DNA of 64,000 bases from Novipirellula aureliae (GCF_007860185.1 NZ_SJPY01000006.1:302159-366158); one strand, 5' to 3'. Shown: positions 26,314 to 36,127, numbered from the stretch's first letter. The notes: a model not told the origin generated them from the sequence alone. Program-made: numbers and translations.

Positions 26314-26520
26314 TCGATTGTCTCTTGTCGCCGCATTGCTGGCGGTCTCCGATCGGGTGACGCAGACGTATACCAACCGCGGCGCCCGGTCCGAATCGTG
26401 CTGTGCCCTTCGCTCGAATTCGACTGCCGCTACCTGTAGCATTCTCCGCGAACAGCATCTATCATTGATGGGTGAGTTTGGCGTACTTGACGCCGTTTCA
26501 ATATCAAAGAGAGAGATAAG

Positions 26521-27480
26521 ATGATGCTTCGAGTGTTCTGTGTCGCCATAGCGATGATCACGTTTTCAAACGTTGCGGATGCGAAACTGCGTGCCCTGAT
26601 TGTGGACGGCCAAAATAACCATGCGGTTTGGCCGAAATCAACCATCATGATGAAACAGTATCTCGAGGAGACGGGACTGTTCGAAGTTGACATCAATCGC
26701 ACCGTGTACACCTGGAAAGGTGACCGTGAGGCCGCGTTTTTGCCGCTTGCTGGTGTCGGCGAAACGGAAGACTTGAAGCAGCCCAAGCCGGATCCAAACT
26801 TCACGCCAGCGTTTGAAAAATACGATGTCGTGATTTCGAACTTTGGTTACAAAGCAGCCAATTGGCCCGAGTCCACCCAGCGCGCTTTGGAAGAGTATAT
26901 GGAAAATGGTGGTGGTTTCGTTTCGGTCCATGCCGCAGACAACTGCTTCGGCCAATGGGATGAGTACAACCGAATGATTGGCCTCGGCGGATGGGGGGGA
27001 CGAAATTCAGAAAACGGCCCGTATGTCTATTTCACAAATGAAGGGGAATTGGTTCGCGATGATTCCCCCGGAGGCTGCGGTAACCATGGTCCGCAACATC
27101 AAATTCCGATTACGGTTCGCGTCAAAGATCATCCGATCACCAACGGATTACCTGACCAATGGTTGACGGCGAAGGACGAATGCTATGCCATGCTTCGTGG
27201 TCCAGCGGAAAAGATGACGATTCTAGCTACCGGAAAAGATAATTCTGGCAGAGCACCGACCGATCGGCATGAACCGATTTTGATGGTCATCGACTATGGC
27301 AAGGGCCGGACCTTCCATACGACGCTCGGCCATGACGACTACTCATGCGAGGGTGTTGATTTCATTGTCACATTCACTCGAGGTGTCGAGTGGGCAGCGA
27401 CAGGCAAAGTGACGCAGTCCGTCCCAGAGGACTTCCCAACAAAGGACAAAGGTTCAAGCCGCAAATTCACCGTGAAGTAG
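26521..27480 (+). CDS. Exported ThuA-like domain protein
   Basis: The protein has 319 residues with a signal peptide (MMLRVFCVAIAMITFSNVADA). A ThuA domain follows: LRALIVDGQNNHAVWPKS, YDVVISNFGYKAANWPESTQRALEEYMENGGGFVSVHAADN, then DHPITNGLP and HTTLGHDDYS. The fold is related to class I glutamine amidotransferases but the exact reaction is unknown; planctomycetes have many copies linked to sugar or polysaccharide breakdown. It stands alone, with Hpt upstream and YjbQ convergent downstream. Confidence 0.9.
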   Translation: MMLRVFCVAIAMITFSNVADAKLRALIVDGQNNHAVWPKSTIMMKQYLEETGLFEVDINRTVYTWKGDREAAFLPLAGVGETEDLKQPKPDPNFTPAFEKYDVVISNFGYKAANWPESTQRALEEYMENGGGFVSVHAADNCFGQWDEYNRMIGLGGWGGRNSENGPYVYFTNEGELVRDDSPGGCGNHGPQHQIPITVRVKDHPITNGLPDQWLTAKDECYAMLRGPAEKMTILATGKDNSGRAPTDRHEPILMVIDYGKGRTFHTTLGHDDYSCEGVDFIVTFTRGVEWAATGKVTQSVPEDFPTKDKGSSRKFTVK

Positions 27481-27565
27481 CCTTGCCCGCATGGGGGTGT
27501 TTGCCGCTTGGCATTTGCCCACTTGTCGATTTCGAATTTAAAATGATTTCGGAAGTCCCGGAAAT

Positions 27566-27982
27566 TCATTCTCCATGAATGGTAATGACCAGAGTACGGC
27601 CACGCGCTCGGTCGCGGTGTTCGCAGAGGTAGATTCCCTGCCAAGTCCCCAGCGATAAACGTCCATTTGCTATCGGAATCGTTACGCTCGATCCCATCAT
27701 AGAAGCTTTGACATGGGCGGGCATGTCGTCGCTTCCCTCGAGGGTGTGCACGTAAGGAAGCGATTCGGGGACAGCGTGATTCATCGCGGTTTCGAAGTCG
27801 ATTCGGACATCGGGATCCGCGTTCTCGTTAATCGTCAGCGAGGCACTGGTGTGTTGAATAAACACGTGCACCAATCCGACACGAATCGAGGCCAATTCGG
27901 GCACTGCATTGACGACGTGTTGAGTCACCAGATGGAAGCCACGGCTAAACGCTGGAAGCCGCAGTGTTTGCTGGATCCACAT
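27566..27982 (-). CDS. yjbQ: YjbQ/UPF0047 family protein
   Basis: The protein has 138 residues, the normal length. Conserved parts are VGLVHVFIQHTSASLTINENADPDVR (with the active-site His), the acidic-His region (LEGSDDMPAHVKASMMG) and LGTWQGIYLCEHRDR. YjbQ proteins have been linked to thiamine phosphate synthase activity in vitro, but their physiological role is uncertain. It converges with the ThuA-like gene. Confidence 0.93.
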   Translation of the reverse strand: MWIQQTLRLPAFSRGFHLVTQHVVNAVPELASIRVGLVHVFIQHTSASLTINENADPDVRIDFETAMNHAVPESLPYVHTLEGSDDMPAHVKASMMGSSVTIPIANGRLSLGTWQGIYLCEHRDRARGRTLVITIHGE

Positions 27983-28464
27983 AACCCGTTAACTCCTTCG
28001 GGGGATAGAATGTCGAGTTCAGAGAAATTTTTTTTTCATCTCTTACAAGTGTTTCATTTTGACACGGCTTTTATATCTTCCAAGTTGGCTTGTCACCCCC
28101 AATAACGGCCAGTCGTCTACCTATTTTAACAAATCGCTGGATAGGCAGCCCTCTGGGCCAAACACGGTAAGTCTTGGCCCCCTTGACAACCGGCCAAGCA
28201 CCTTGCCTGAAAGTACCTTTATTTCGCATGATTGACGATAACTTCGCGGATGAGCGGGTTTTGCTCTCCTGGAAAATAGAAAACGGGGCATGGGGCGAGC
28301 GAATCTTCGCACAATTTTCTTGACTCTTTTGTGAATACGTCAATAATCAACCCGTAGCAGCACAACGTCGTCCTTTGGATTTGGACATTTGACAATAAGA
28401 TACTGGCAGGTGAACAGGATCGGCAGGATCGATTAGAACACCATTGGGAGCAGAGAAAAAAAGC
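27983..28464. other. Divergent intergenic region, yjbQ and a small gene
   Basis: Apart from the promoter-like pair at 28320-28347, nothing clear is seen. A 90-residue minus-strand frame (28071-28343) has no recognisable features. The A/T-rich run AATTTTTTTTTCAT near 28025-28037 may belong to the yjbQ promoter. Confidence 0.4.
28320..28347 (+). promoter_or_regulatory. Putative promoter of the 28465 gene
   Basis: TTGACT at 28320-28325 and AATAAT at 28342-28347 are separated by 16 bases and match the sigma-70 consensus at five of six positions each. It lies about 118 bases before the start codon. Confidence 0.45.
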
Positions 28465-28689
28465 ATGAGTCATTGCAAGAACGTATTCGAGGCAATTCTG
28501 CGTTATGGTCACGATGAGGATTTCGTTCCTCACGAGGACGAGCAGTTCGAGGCGACGGACGCCCCAGCGGGCAGTCGTGAAAAGATTGAAGTATTGCGAC
28601 GTCGCGTTGAACTTGGACAGCCTCTATGGCACACAACTGACCGTGTTGACTACAGCGGTCTAACGGGAGCGATTCGACCTCGCGAGTAA
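28465..28689 (+). CDS. Small conserved planctomycete-type acidic protein
   Basis: The 74-residue protein starts at the ATG at 28465 (GGGAG lies some 15 bases upstream); an in-frame start at 28444 is also possible. It is acidic and soluble, with MSHCKNVFEAILRYGHDEDF, EDEQFEATDAPAGSREKIEVLRRRVELGQPLWH and a conserved-looking end, DYSGLTGAIRPRE. No domain is recognised. It has its own promoter-like sequence upstream and a strong intrinsic terminator 28 bases downstream, so it forms a single-gene unit. Confidence 0.72.
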   Translation: MSHCKNVFEAILRYGHDEDFVPHEDEQFEATDAPAGSREKIEVLRRRVELGQPLWHTTDRVDYSGLTGAIRPRE

Positions 28690-28716
28690 GGTCGATTGCC
28701 GAAGTGATGAAAGAAA

Positions 28717-28754
28717 CGGTCTGCTGAGTTTGTTCAGCAGGCCGATTTTTTTTT
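28717..28754 (+). terminator. Rho-independent terminator after the 28465 gene
   Basis: An 11-bp stem (CGGTCTGCTGA / TCAGCAGGCCG, with one G-T pair) and a six-base loop are followed by one A and nine T. Confidence 0.92.
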
Positions 28755-28808
28755 GGGGGGGGCGCGTTTCGTCTTCGGATATTCCGAAAACTTAAAGTGG
28801 AAGTCCAG

Positions 28809-28845
28809 GCTTTAGCCGATTCACACCTCTTAAATCGCCTAAAGG
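28809..28845. repeat. GGCTTTAGCCGATTCAC interspersed repeat, copy 1
   Basis: The 37 bases beginning GGCTTTAGCCGATTCACAC and ending ATCGCCTAAAGG match 39702-39741 closely (GGCTTTCGCCGATTCACGC ... ATCGCCTAAAGG). A more diverged relative is at 50459-50556. It forms an imperfect hairpin and directly abuts the nested palindrome at 28844. Confidence 0.6.
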
Positions 28846-28960
28846 ACATCGATTGTATTACTGACGTAGTGGGTCTTGTTAAAGATCCATCGCGCCCGGG
28901 ATCTTTGACAAGTTCCACTACCAAGTTGCGACAAATCCGTCAGCAATACAATCGACGTCC
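28844..28960. repeat. Nested inverted repeat enclosing palindromic element copy 3
   Basis: The outer arms are 23 bases at 28844-28866 (ending GATTGTATTACTGACG) and 28938-28960 (beginning CGTCAGCAATACAATC), pairing at 21 of 23. Inside, 28867-28920 is a full copy of the TAGTGGGTCTTGTTAAAGAT ... ATCTTTGACAAG palindrome shared with 7452, 17179 and 42746. The structure sits between two convergent genes. Confidence 0.85.
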
Positions 28961-28966
28961 TCAAGG

Positions 28967-29473
28967 CTAGACTACAACCATTGCGGCGATGGCGGCCGCA
29001 ATCACTCTGTCTGCGGCTTCGTGTTGTCTGTCGACGCGATCCACACTACTCAGTTGAAACCTCGTCGAGACGACATCCTGTACGGAATCATCCCGGCGAC
29101 GAACCGCGATAAAGATGACGCCGTCTTGAATTGACGGTGCATTCGGGCCAAGGTGTCCAGTGACCGCGACGGCTAACTTCGCTTCCGGCGTTCGGTTAAG
29201 TACGCCGACTGCAAGTTCCGTGGTCACCTCGGCACTCACCGCTGAATGGCGTTTCAGTTGCTCTTCGTCGACGCCGAGCCAGCCAACTTTGGTTGCTTCG
29301 CGGTAGACAACAGCCGATCCGCATAGCCATTTCGAAATCCCTGGAACAGCCGCAAGGGTTGCGGAGACAAGTCCTGCGGTACAGCTTTCCGCAAACACGA
29401 TCGTTGTCTTCGTCGCTTCGAGCAACTCAGCAAGTTGTGTGGCAGGTTGCAAATTGCGTTGTTCTATTTCCAT
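28967..29473 (-). CDS. pncC: Nicotinamide-nucleotide amidase (CinA C-terminal domain)
   Basis: This 168-residue protein is the stand-alone CinA C-terminal domain, which deamidates nicotinamide mononucleotide for NAD recycling. Family motifs are present: TTIVFAESCTAGLVSATLAAVPG with the catalytic Ser, GSAVVYREATKVGWLGV, HSAVSAEVTTELAVGVL and LAVAVTGHLGP. The last usually reads TGIAGP; here it is TGHLGP. It stands alone and ends beside the nested repeat at 28844-28960. Confidence 0.9.
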   Translation of the reverse strand: MEIEQRNLQPATQLAELLEATKTTIVFAESCTAGLVSATLAAVPGISKWLCGSAVVYREATKVGWLGVDEEQLKRHSAVSAEVTTELAVGVLNRTPEAKLAVAVTGHLGPNAPSIQDGVIFIAVRRRDDSVQDVVSTRFQLSSVDRVDRQHEAADRVIAAAIAAMVVV

Positions 29474-29691
29474 TGCGTAATTCTTCCATCCTAGCTGCGT
29501 GACGGTGGTTTCCTGCGATTGATTTTGGCATCTTGCGTCGGACTTGGAAAGGCAACGAAGTGACGCGAAACGCTAGCGAACAGCACCCCCAGAGCCAGCC
29601 TACTTGATCGAACAAGAAGATGGTGACAAAGTACTCAATAGTGAATGCGAAATCCCCGGATCCTTTATGTCCGATAATCAATCCTCGGTGG

Positions 29692-30054
29692 ATGCTGATG
29701 AAGTGGCTATTGTTTCTAACGATTCTCGTCGGTTTCCTGCTTCGAGCCCGAGCGATCGAGTCGGCGGTTGACTTGCTCGACCAAGAGAACGCTCGTTCGC
29801 TCACGCCGCTCGATCGAGAGAACTGTTTCTTCGATCCCGATGCGGAAGTTTTACTTTTCGCTGGCAAAGATCGCCTGCCAGGCCGTGCGGGCATCGATGA
29901 CGACTTCAATGGCATCGTTGACGATCTGTCAGAACTCGGGGCGATTTACGGTGATGACATCTGTTTGACGCCAGCGGATGCGAACTACAAATCGATCCGA
30001 GAGGGCAGCCTGCCGTGGCGAGTGATCAGCGTCGGGGCATGGGTCAAATCCTGA
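29692..30054 (+). CDS. Small exported/membrane protein with Asp-rich loop
   Basis: This protein has about 120 residues from the ATG at 29692; a longer in-frame start at 29620 is possible. It has an N-terminal hydrophobic helix (KWLLFLTILVGFLL), then a mostly acidic domain. The loop GIDDDFNGIVDDLSELGAIYGDD resembles a calcium-binding loop (alternating Asp/Asn) and is a pattern met in planctomycete hypothetical proteins. No enzyme family is recognised. The gene precedes the giant DUF11 protein by 245 bases, in the same direction. Confidence 0.65.
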   Translation: MLMKWLLFLTILVGFLLRARAIESAVDLLDQENARSLTPLDRENCFFDPDAEVLLFAGKDRLPGRAGIDDDFNGIVDDLSELGAIYGDDICLTPADANYKSIREGSLPWRVISVGAWVKS

Positions 30055-30299
30055 GCCGATTTTGAGCAAACGAACCTGTGCTCCTGAGTCCCAACCGCCG
30101 TTTGGGGTTTGGTCTATGAAGGTGGTTTTCCAAAAGGCAACCTCCAAGTTATTCTCATTGCAAGCGACGCAGGCCTGGCCTACTAACCCGCAAAAGGCCC
30201 CCAGGTGTCCTATCTGTCGCAGCCCACTTGTCTTGCCTCGTGCTTTGAGCCACGATTGACGCTTTCCGAGTTTGATTTCTCTCGATAAGCGACTGCATC

Positions 30300-33200
30300 A
30301 TGATGACTCCCAAGCAATTCTTTCAGAGTTCTTCTCCTCGTTCCTTCTTCTCCTCAATGGCGAGGTCGCCAGAGCCAACGTCCCGTGCGAAGACCGCTTC
30401 ACGACTTAGCCGTCGGCGGCGGTTGCTGGTTGAGCAACTGGAGGATCGCCGAGTGCTCGCTGCGGCAATCGATTTGGCATCGATACAAGGACAAGTCTTC
30501 AAGGATATCACTGGCAACGGCTACAACGCTGGCGAAGAGGTTTCCGGTGCCAACGTTTCCCTCTACCGCGACAACGGAGACGGTGTCTTTGACAGCGGCA
30601 CGGATACCTTAGCGACCGATGTCAGCAGCGGCACCGATGGCCGGTACCAGTTTTCTCGGCTAGACGCTGGTTCCTACTTTGTGGTTCAACCGGCGCAATC
30701 GGTCGACGGACGGACCTTGCTAGAAGCGGTTTCAAATCGGATCGATATTAGCACGGATGCTGTCCAGGGGATCATCGTTGATAAAATCGATAGCTTTGAT
30801 GAAACCGAACAAGTCGTTCGCGATACGACCAACGACGGCATCCCGGTCACATCGTCCGTTGTGACAGCGGCGGGCGAAACGATTGGCGGCGAGCGAGATC
30901 TGTTTGTCAACAAGACGAGCGTAAACGGAAGCGTTCAATTAAGCGTCGATAATCCGCTTTTACCTGACCGGCTAACCTTTGACTCCGATCTCAATGGTGA
31001 CGGCGAACGCCGTGTCAGTTGGGATGGGCTGGACGGTGATGCGACGGTCATCGACGATACTGGCTTGGAGGGGATCGACTTGACTCGCGGCGGAACCGCC
31101 TTGGGCGTCCGTTTACAAGTTGGTGCGTTCTTTGGTGGTGGAACGGCAACGATACGATTTTATAGTGACGACGGCGATGACACGACCGCGTCTCGCTTTA
31201 GTACCGCAACGTTAGCGATTCCAGAGACGGGCGGCGAACCGACTGCGGCTGAATTCATCGAATTTAGCACCCTGCAAGCGGGCGACGGAGGTGGTGGTGC
31301 TGCTGACATGACAAGTATCGGTGCGATCGAACTCGACATCAGCGGTACGATCAACGCCAATGGTAGCGCTGAACTGGTTGGCTCGATCGGGCCAACGGTG
31401 TTCACTCAAGATTTCGTCAATTTCCAATCAGCCAACTTGTCATTGAGCAAGACGGTGTCGGTAGCAAACCCAACCGTGGGCCAGAATGTCACGTTCAATC
31501 TAACCGTCGATAACGCGGGCCCCGATTCAGCCACCGGCGTTCAAGTGACCGATCTCTTGCCTCCTGAGTTTGCTTTCGTCAGTAGCAATCCAACAGCCGC
31601 CTACAACTCGACCACGGGCGTATGGACGGTTCCGTCGATCCCATCGACGGGGTCTCAGTCTCTATCGATCGTCGCGACCGTTGTATCCGCCGATGCCAAT
31701 GGCAATGCAGCCGAAATCACGGCGTCCGATCAATTCGATCCGAATAGTACTCCCAATAACGGAGCCAATGACGAAGACGACTATGCCACGATCACCGTAT
31801 CTCCCCAAACGGTCGATATCGTCTTGACCAAGACGATTGATAATGCCGCACCCAACGTTGGCGATACCGTTACCTTTGTCGTGACGGTCGTAAACCTGGG
31901 CCCTTCGGCGGCGACTGGCGTTTCGGTTCACGATCTCTTGCCCGCTGGTTTGTCGTTTGACACGAATGCGCCGTCACAAGGCGTTGTGACGTCACAGGGA
32001 ATGTATGACCGCGCCAGCGGGATTTGGGAGGTGGGAACCGTCGAAGTGGGGGAGGCGAATGCAGAAACCTTGACGATGGTGGCCACGGTGACCGCAGCGG
32101 GCGAGCGATCGAATGTTGCCGAAGTGATCACGATCGATCAAACCGATACGACAAGCACTCCTGGAAATGGCGACCCGGATGAAGATGATCAAGCGTCGGT
32201 CGTGTTCAACACGCCTGTCGTCGACCTGTCGATCACCAAAACGGTGACCAACCCCACGCCGAATGTGGGTGAGAACTTCAGTTTTGTTATCCGACTCGAT
32301 AACCAGAACGCTTCGACAGCGACGGGCGTACGGGTGACGGACATCATTCAGACGCCGATCGAAGTCATCTCGTCGAGCACCAATGACGGCACGGTTTACG
32401 ATCCTTCGACCGGAGTTTGGGAGGTCGGCAACGTTGCAGTCGATGAGAATCCAGAGCTAACCATTATCGCTCGCATTAACTCACCCACCCCTGTCACCAA
32501 TACGGCTAGGATTTCAGCGGTTGACCAAGCCGATGCCGATACGGCGGACGATTCGGCAACGGTGAGCGTGACACCAAAATCGATCGATTTGTCGCTGACA
32601 AAGAGTGTCGACAATGCACGTCCCGTTGCAGGCGAAACGGTCGTGTTCACGGTGGACGTTGCCAATGCCGGACCGAGTGACGCCACGGGGGTTGTCGTCG
32701 CAGATACGTTGCCTGCAGGCTTGACCTTGGTCTCCGCCGACACCACGACCGCGTCCGGTGCCGCTACGACGGCGGAGTATATCCCCGCAAGCGGACGATG
32801 GATGGTTGGCACCGTGACGCCGACGGAAATCCAACGTTTGATTTTGACAGCGACCTACAACGCTACTTCACAAGTAACCAACACCGCCGAAGTGATCGCC
32901 GCGAACGAGTTCGACGTTGACAGCCAACCGAATAACGATATTCCTGGTCAAGATGACCAAGACTCGGTGGTTTTGTCCCCCGCAACCGCCGATTTGTCAC
33001 TTACCAAAACGGTCGACAACGGTGTCCCCAATGTCAACCAAAGCGTCGTCTTTACGATTGTGGTGTCCAATGGAAATAATGATCCGGCATCCGGTGTGGT
33101 CGTCCGTGATCTGCTGCCGAGCGGTTTGGAGTTTGTCGGCATCACGCCTGACACGGCCGACTATGACGCGTTGAGTGGTGTTTGGACGATCGGTGATTTG

Positions 33201-36098
33201 GATGCCAATTCATCGGCCACGTTACAAATCGAAGCGATCCCACGGTCGAATCAATTGTTTAATAACGTCGCGGAAATCATTGAGGCGGACCAATTCGATC
33301 CCGATTCGCAAGTCAACAACGGCGACCTCGATGAAGACGATCAAGATGAAGTGCAAATCCAGCCTCAGCAAATTGATTTGTCGTTAACGAAAACGATTGA
33401 CAAAGAACGACCCAATGTTGGCGAAGAGGTTGAGTTTCTTTTGACCGTGTCCAATGCAGGACCAAGCGATGCGACGGGTGTGTTTGTCACCGATTCGTTT
33501 CCTGCAGGCGTCGAGCTTGTCAGCGCAACACCAGGCCAAGGGGGCAGTTTTAACACAACGAGCGGCCAGTGGAACGTTGGCGTCGTCCGAGCCAATCAAT
33601 CCGCCACGTTGACCTTGATCGGTCGCATTACCGACGTCGGTTCGTATACCAATTCAGCGGAGGTCACCGCTGCGAACCAATTCGATATCAACTCGACCCC
33701 TAGCAACAATGATCCAGATGAAAACGATCAAGCGAGTGTCGACTTTCGTGTTCCTGTCGCCGATCTATCAATCTTGAAGACCGTGTCGAACGCAAATGCA
33801 AATGTCGGCGAAACGGTTGTCTTTCGCGTCGAGCTGACGAACGATGGCCCTGATGCAGCGACCGATGTGGTTGTGACTGACATCTTGCCCTTGGGAACAT
33901 CGTTTGATGGGGTCAGTTTTGGTGCGGGTGAGTATGATGCAACGACCGGAATTTGGGATGTCGGTACGGTCCCAGCCGATTCGATGGTGACGCTCAATAT
34001 CTCGGCCATTGTCGATTCGATCGGCGAAAAAGTTAACGTGGCCCGAGTGACTCGGGTGAACGAGTTCGACCCCGATTCCATTCCTGGGAACAACGACCTG
34101 AGTGAAGATGACCAGGATCAAGCGATCGTAACGCCTCCAATGATCGATCTGTCGCTTGAAAAAACAGTCGATGTCACCCGCCCCACTCTCGGACAACACG
34201 TTGAGTTCGAGCTGACGATTCATAACGCTGATCGCAGCAACGCCACTGGAGTCATCGTTACGGATGCTCTACCCGATGGTTTGCGTTTTGTTTCGAGTGT
34301 TCCTGCGGGGCCCGCGTACGATCCAGTCACCGGACAATGGCAGGTGGGTGAACTCGACGCGAACGCATCGAAAACACTCCAAATTGTCGCCGAGGTCACG
34401 TCGGTCGTTGCAGCGACGAACCTAGCCGAGGTGACGGCGGCGGATCAGACCGATTTCGATAGCACACCCGATAACGCAAACACAGCGCCAAATGAAGACG
34501 ATACCGCTTCGGCAACCATAACGCCCGCCAGTGCCGATTTGTCTCTGACAAAGTCCGTTGACAACCCGATTCCCAATCGAGGATCGGACGTGACGTTTAC
34601 ATTGAATGTGGCGAATGCGGGTCCCGATACAGCGAGCGATATCGTGGTCGCGGACCCGCTACCAGGCAACTTGTCCTTCGTCCGCATTACCCCTGACACC
34701 GCGCTTTATGATGAATCGACTGGTCGCTGGACCATTCCGACGATTGCCTCCGGGCAGAGTGCTTCGTTGCAAATCACGGCGACCGTGAATGCGGCTGTCG
34801 AGATAACCAATACGGCCGAGATTGTTCAATCGAACCAATTCGACCCCGATAGCACGCCAAACAATCAAGATGCTGATGAAGATGACCAAGCATCGGTCAC
34901 ATTGTCGCCACAGTTGGTCGATTTGGCTTTATCAAAAATTATCGACGAGCCACGGCCAAATGTGGGCGACGCGATCGAGTATACCCTAACGGTTTCCAAT
35001 TCCGGGCCATCTCCTGCGACCGGTGTCGAGGTGACCGATCGATTGCCGTCGAATGTTCTTTTCGATTCGTCTCGTCCAAGTCAAGGTGCCTACAATTCAG
35101 CGACCGGGCTATGGACGGTGGGAAATATCCCACTCGATGTCACTCCTACCTTGGTCATTCGAGGGTTTGTTCAATCGACGAGCGGTGAAACGAACACGGC
35201 GGAAATCAGCGCGTCCGATCAACCCGATAGCGATAGCACACCGGGGAATGATATTGCAGGCGAAGACGATCAAGCGTCCGTCGCCTTTGTCACCCGCAGT
35301 GCCGATCTGTCGCTAAGCCAAACCGTTGAACCTCAAACGCCTGATCAAGGCGATCAGGTCACCTTCACGATTCGAGTCGACAACTCGGGCCCCGATACAG
35401 CGACGGGCGTCGTCGTCACCGATCGATTACCGACGGGACTCAATTTCATTTCCGCATCACCAAGTGACGATTACGATGCGGTGTCGGGGAGATGGAATGT
35501 TGGCGAGATCCGCAAAGATGGGCAAGCCGTTTTAACGATCGTTGCTGAATTGACAAGTATGAATGCGGCGACCAACCAAGCGTCAATCACGGCCAGTGAT
35601 GTCTTCGATCCCGACAGCACGCCAGGGGTCGATCATCCGACCGATGATGATATGGCATCGGTCACGGTTACGCCCAACCTGGTGGATGTGTCGGTTAGCA
35701 CGACGGTCGACAACGACGCGCCGCTTGAAGGCGATTCGATCGAGATCGCGATCACGGTAGCAAATGCTGGGCCTGCGACAGCAACAGGCGTCGATGTACG
35801 TGCCTTCATCCCCGATGGCCTGACAATCCAAAATGTCGAATTGGATCAAGGTAGCTATGATCCAGTCACCGGGATTTGGAGTGTGGGGACGATAGCAAAG
35901 GACGCGATGCCAAGATTGCTAGTTACAGCGATCGTCGACACACAAGGCGTCAAGCAGATCAACGTGGAAGTGATTGCAACCGATCAATTCGACGTCGATA
36001 GCGATCCCGACAACAACGTCGAGGATGAAGATGACCAAGAGGAACTTGTCATCCGCGCACCAAGAATTTTAGGGAAACGATTGTTCTTGGCGCGTTAG
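30300..36098 (+). CDS. Giant extracellular protein: SdrD B-like domain and 12 DUF11 repeats
   Basis: The protein has 1932 residues. The N-terminus has an Arg-rich stretch and the planctomycete surface-protein motif LLVEQLEDRRVLAA (42-55). An SdrD B-like domain follows (about 64-135, QGQVFKDITGNGYNAGEEVSGANVSLY split by turns), then a beta-rich region to about 375. Twelve DUF11 repeats of about 128 residues fill the rest; each begins DLSLTKTVD-like, has NAGPxxATGVxVxDxLPxGL, and most end with an Asp-rich FDPDSTPxNxxxxEDDQAS loop likely to bind calcium. There is no dockerin, PEP-CTERM or membrane anchor at the C-terminus (RILGKRLFLAR). A cell-surface or matrix role is inferred. Confidence 0.9.
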   Translation: MMTPKQFFQSSSPRSFFSSMARSPEPTSRAKTASRLSRRRRLLVEQLEDRRVLAAAIDLASIQGQVFKDITGNGYNAGEEVSGANVSLYRDNGDGVFDSGTDTLATDVSSGTDGRYQFSRLDAGSYFVVQPAQSVDGRTLLEAVSNRIDISTDAVQGIIVDKIDSFDETEQVVRDTTNDGIPVTSSVVTAAGETIGGERDLFVNKTSVNGSVQLSVDNPLLPDRLTFDSDLNGDGERRVSWDGLDGDATVIDDTGLEGIDLTRGGTALGVRLQVGAFFGGGTATIRFYSDDGDDTTASRFSTATLAIPETGGEPTAAEFIEFSTLQAGDGGGGAADMTSIGAIELDISGTINANGSAELVGSIGPTVFTQDFVNFQSANLSLSKTVSVANPTVGQNVTFNLTVDNAGPDSATGVQVTDLLPPEFAFVSSNPTAAYNSTTGVWTVPSIPSTGSQSLSIVATVVSADANGNAAEITASDQFDPNSTPNNGANDEDDYATITVSPQTVDIVLTKTIDNAAPNVGDTVTFVVTVVNLGPSAATGVSVHDLLPAGLSFDTNAPSQGVVTSQGMYDRASGIWEVGTVEVGEANAETLTMVATVTAAGERSNVAEVITIDQTDTTSTPGNGDPDEDDQASVVFNTPVVDLSITKTVTNPTPNVGENFSFVIRLDNQNASTATGVRVTDIIQTPIEVISSSTNDGTVYDPSTGVWEVGNVAVDENPELTIIARINSPTPVTNTARISAVDQADADTADDSATVSVTPKSIDLSLTKSVDNARPVAGETVVFTVDVANAGPSDATGVVVADTLPAGLTLVSADTTTASGAATTAEYIPASGRWMVGTVTPTEIQRLILTATYNATSQVTNTAEVIAANEFDVDSQPNNDIPGQDDQDSVVLSPATADLSLTKTVDNGVPNVNQSVVFTIVVSNGNNDPASGVVVRDLLPSGLEFVGITPDTADYDALSGVWTIGDLDANSSATLQIEAIPRSNQLFNNVAEIIEADQFDPDSQVNNGDLDEDDQDEVQIQPQQIDLSLTKTIDKERPNVGEEVEFLLTVSNAGPSDATGVFVTDSFPAGVELVSATPGQGGSFNTTSGQWNVGVVRANQSATLTLIGRITDVGSYTNSAEVTAANQFDINSTPSNNDPDENDQASVDFRVPVADLSILKTVSNANANVGETVVFRVELTNDGPDAATDVVVTDILPLGTSFDGVSFGAGEYDATTGIWDVGTVPADSMVTLNISAIVDSIGEKVNVARVTRVNEFDPDSIPGNNDLSEDDQDQAIVTPPMIDLSLEKTVDVTRPTLGQHVEFELTIHNADRSNATGVIVTDALPDGLRFVSSVPAGPAYDPVTGQWQVGELDANASKTLQIVAEVTSVVAATNLAEVTAADQTDFDSTPDNANTAPNEDDTASATITPASADLSLTKSVDNPIPNRGSDVTFTLNVANAGPDTASDIVVADPLPGNLSFVRITPDTALYDESTGRWTIPTIASGQSASLQITATVNAAVEITNTAEIVQSNQFDPDSTPNNQDADEDDQASVTLSPQLVDLALSKIIDEPRPNVGDAIEYTLTVSNSGPSPATGVEVTDRLPSNVLFDSSRPSQGAYNSATGLWTVGNIPLDVTPTLVIRGFVQSTSGETNTAEISASDQPDSDSTPGNDIAGEDDQASVAFVTRSADLSLSQTVEPQTPDQGDQVTFTIRVDNSGPDTATGVVVTDRLPTGLNFISASPSDDYDAVSGRWNVGEIRKDGQAVLTIVAELTSMNAATNQASITASDVFDPDSTPGVDHPTDDDMASVTVTPNLVDVSVSTTVDNDAPLEGDSIEIAITVANAGPATATGVDVRAFIPDGLTIQNVELDQGSYDPVTGIWSVGTIAKDAMPRLLVTAIVDTQGVKQINVEVIATDQFDVDSDPDNNVEDEDDQEELVIRAPRILGKRLFLAR

Positions 36099-36127
36099 TG
36101 TTAGAAACCGTAAGTTCTGTCCGTTTT

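Noticed and set aside
29427-29915. 162-residue minus-strand frame upstream of pncC
   Set aside because: It overlaps both the pncC start and the 29692 gene, and is Ser/Arg-rich without a domain.
33768-34223. Several 60-150 residue frames inside the DUF11 gene on both strands
   Set aside because: They repeat with the period of the DUF11 domains and reflect codon bias of the real gene.
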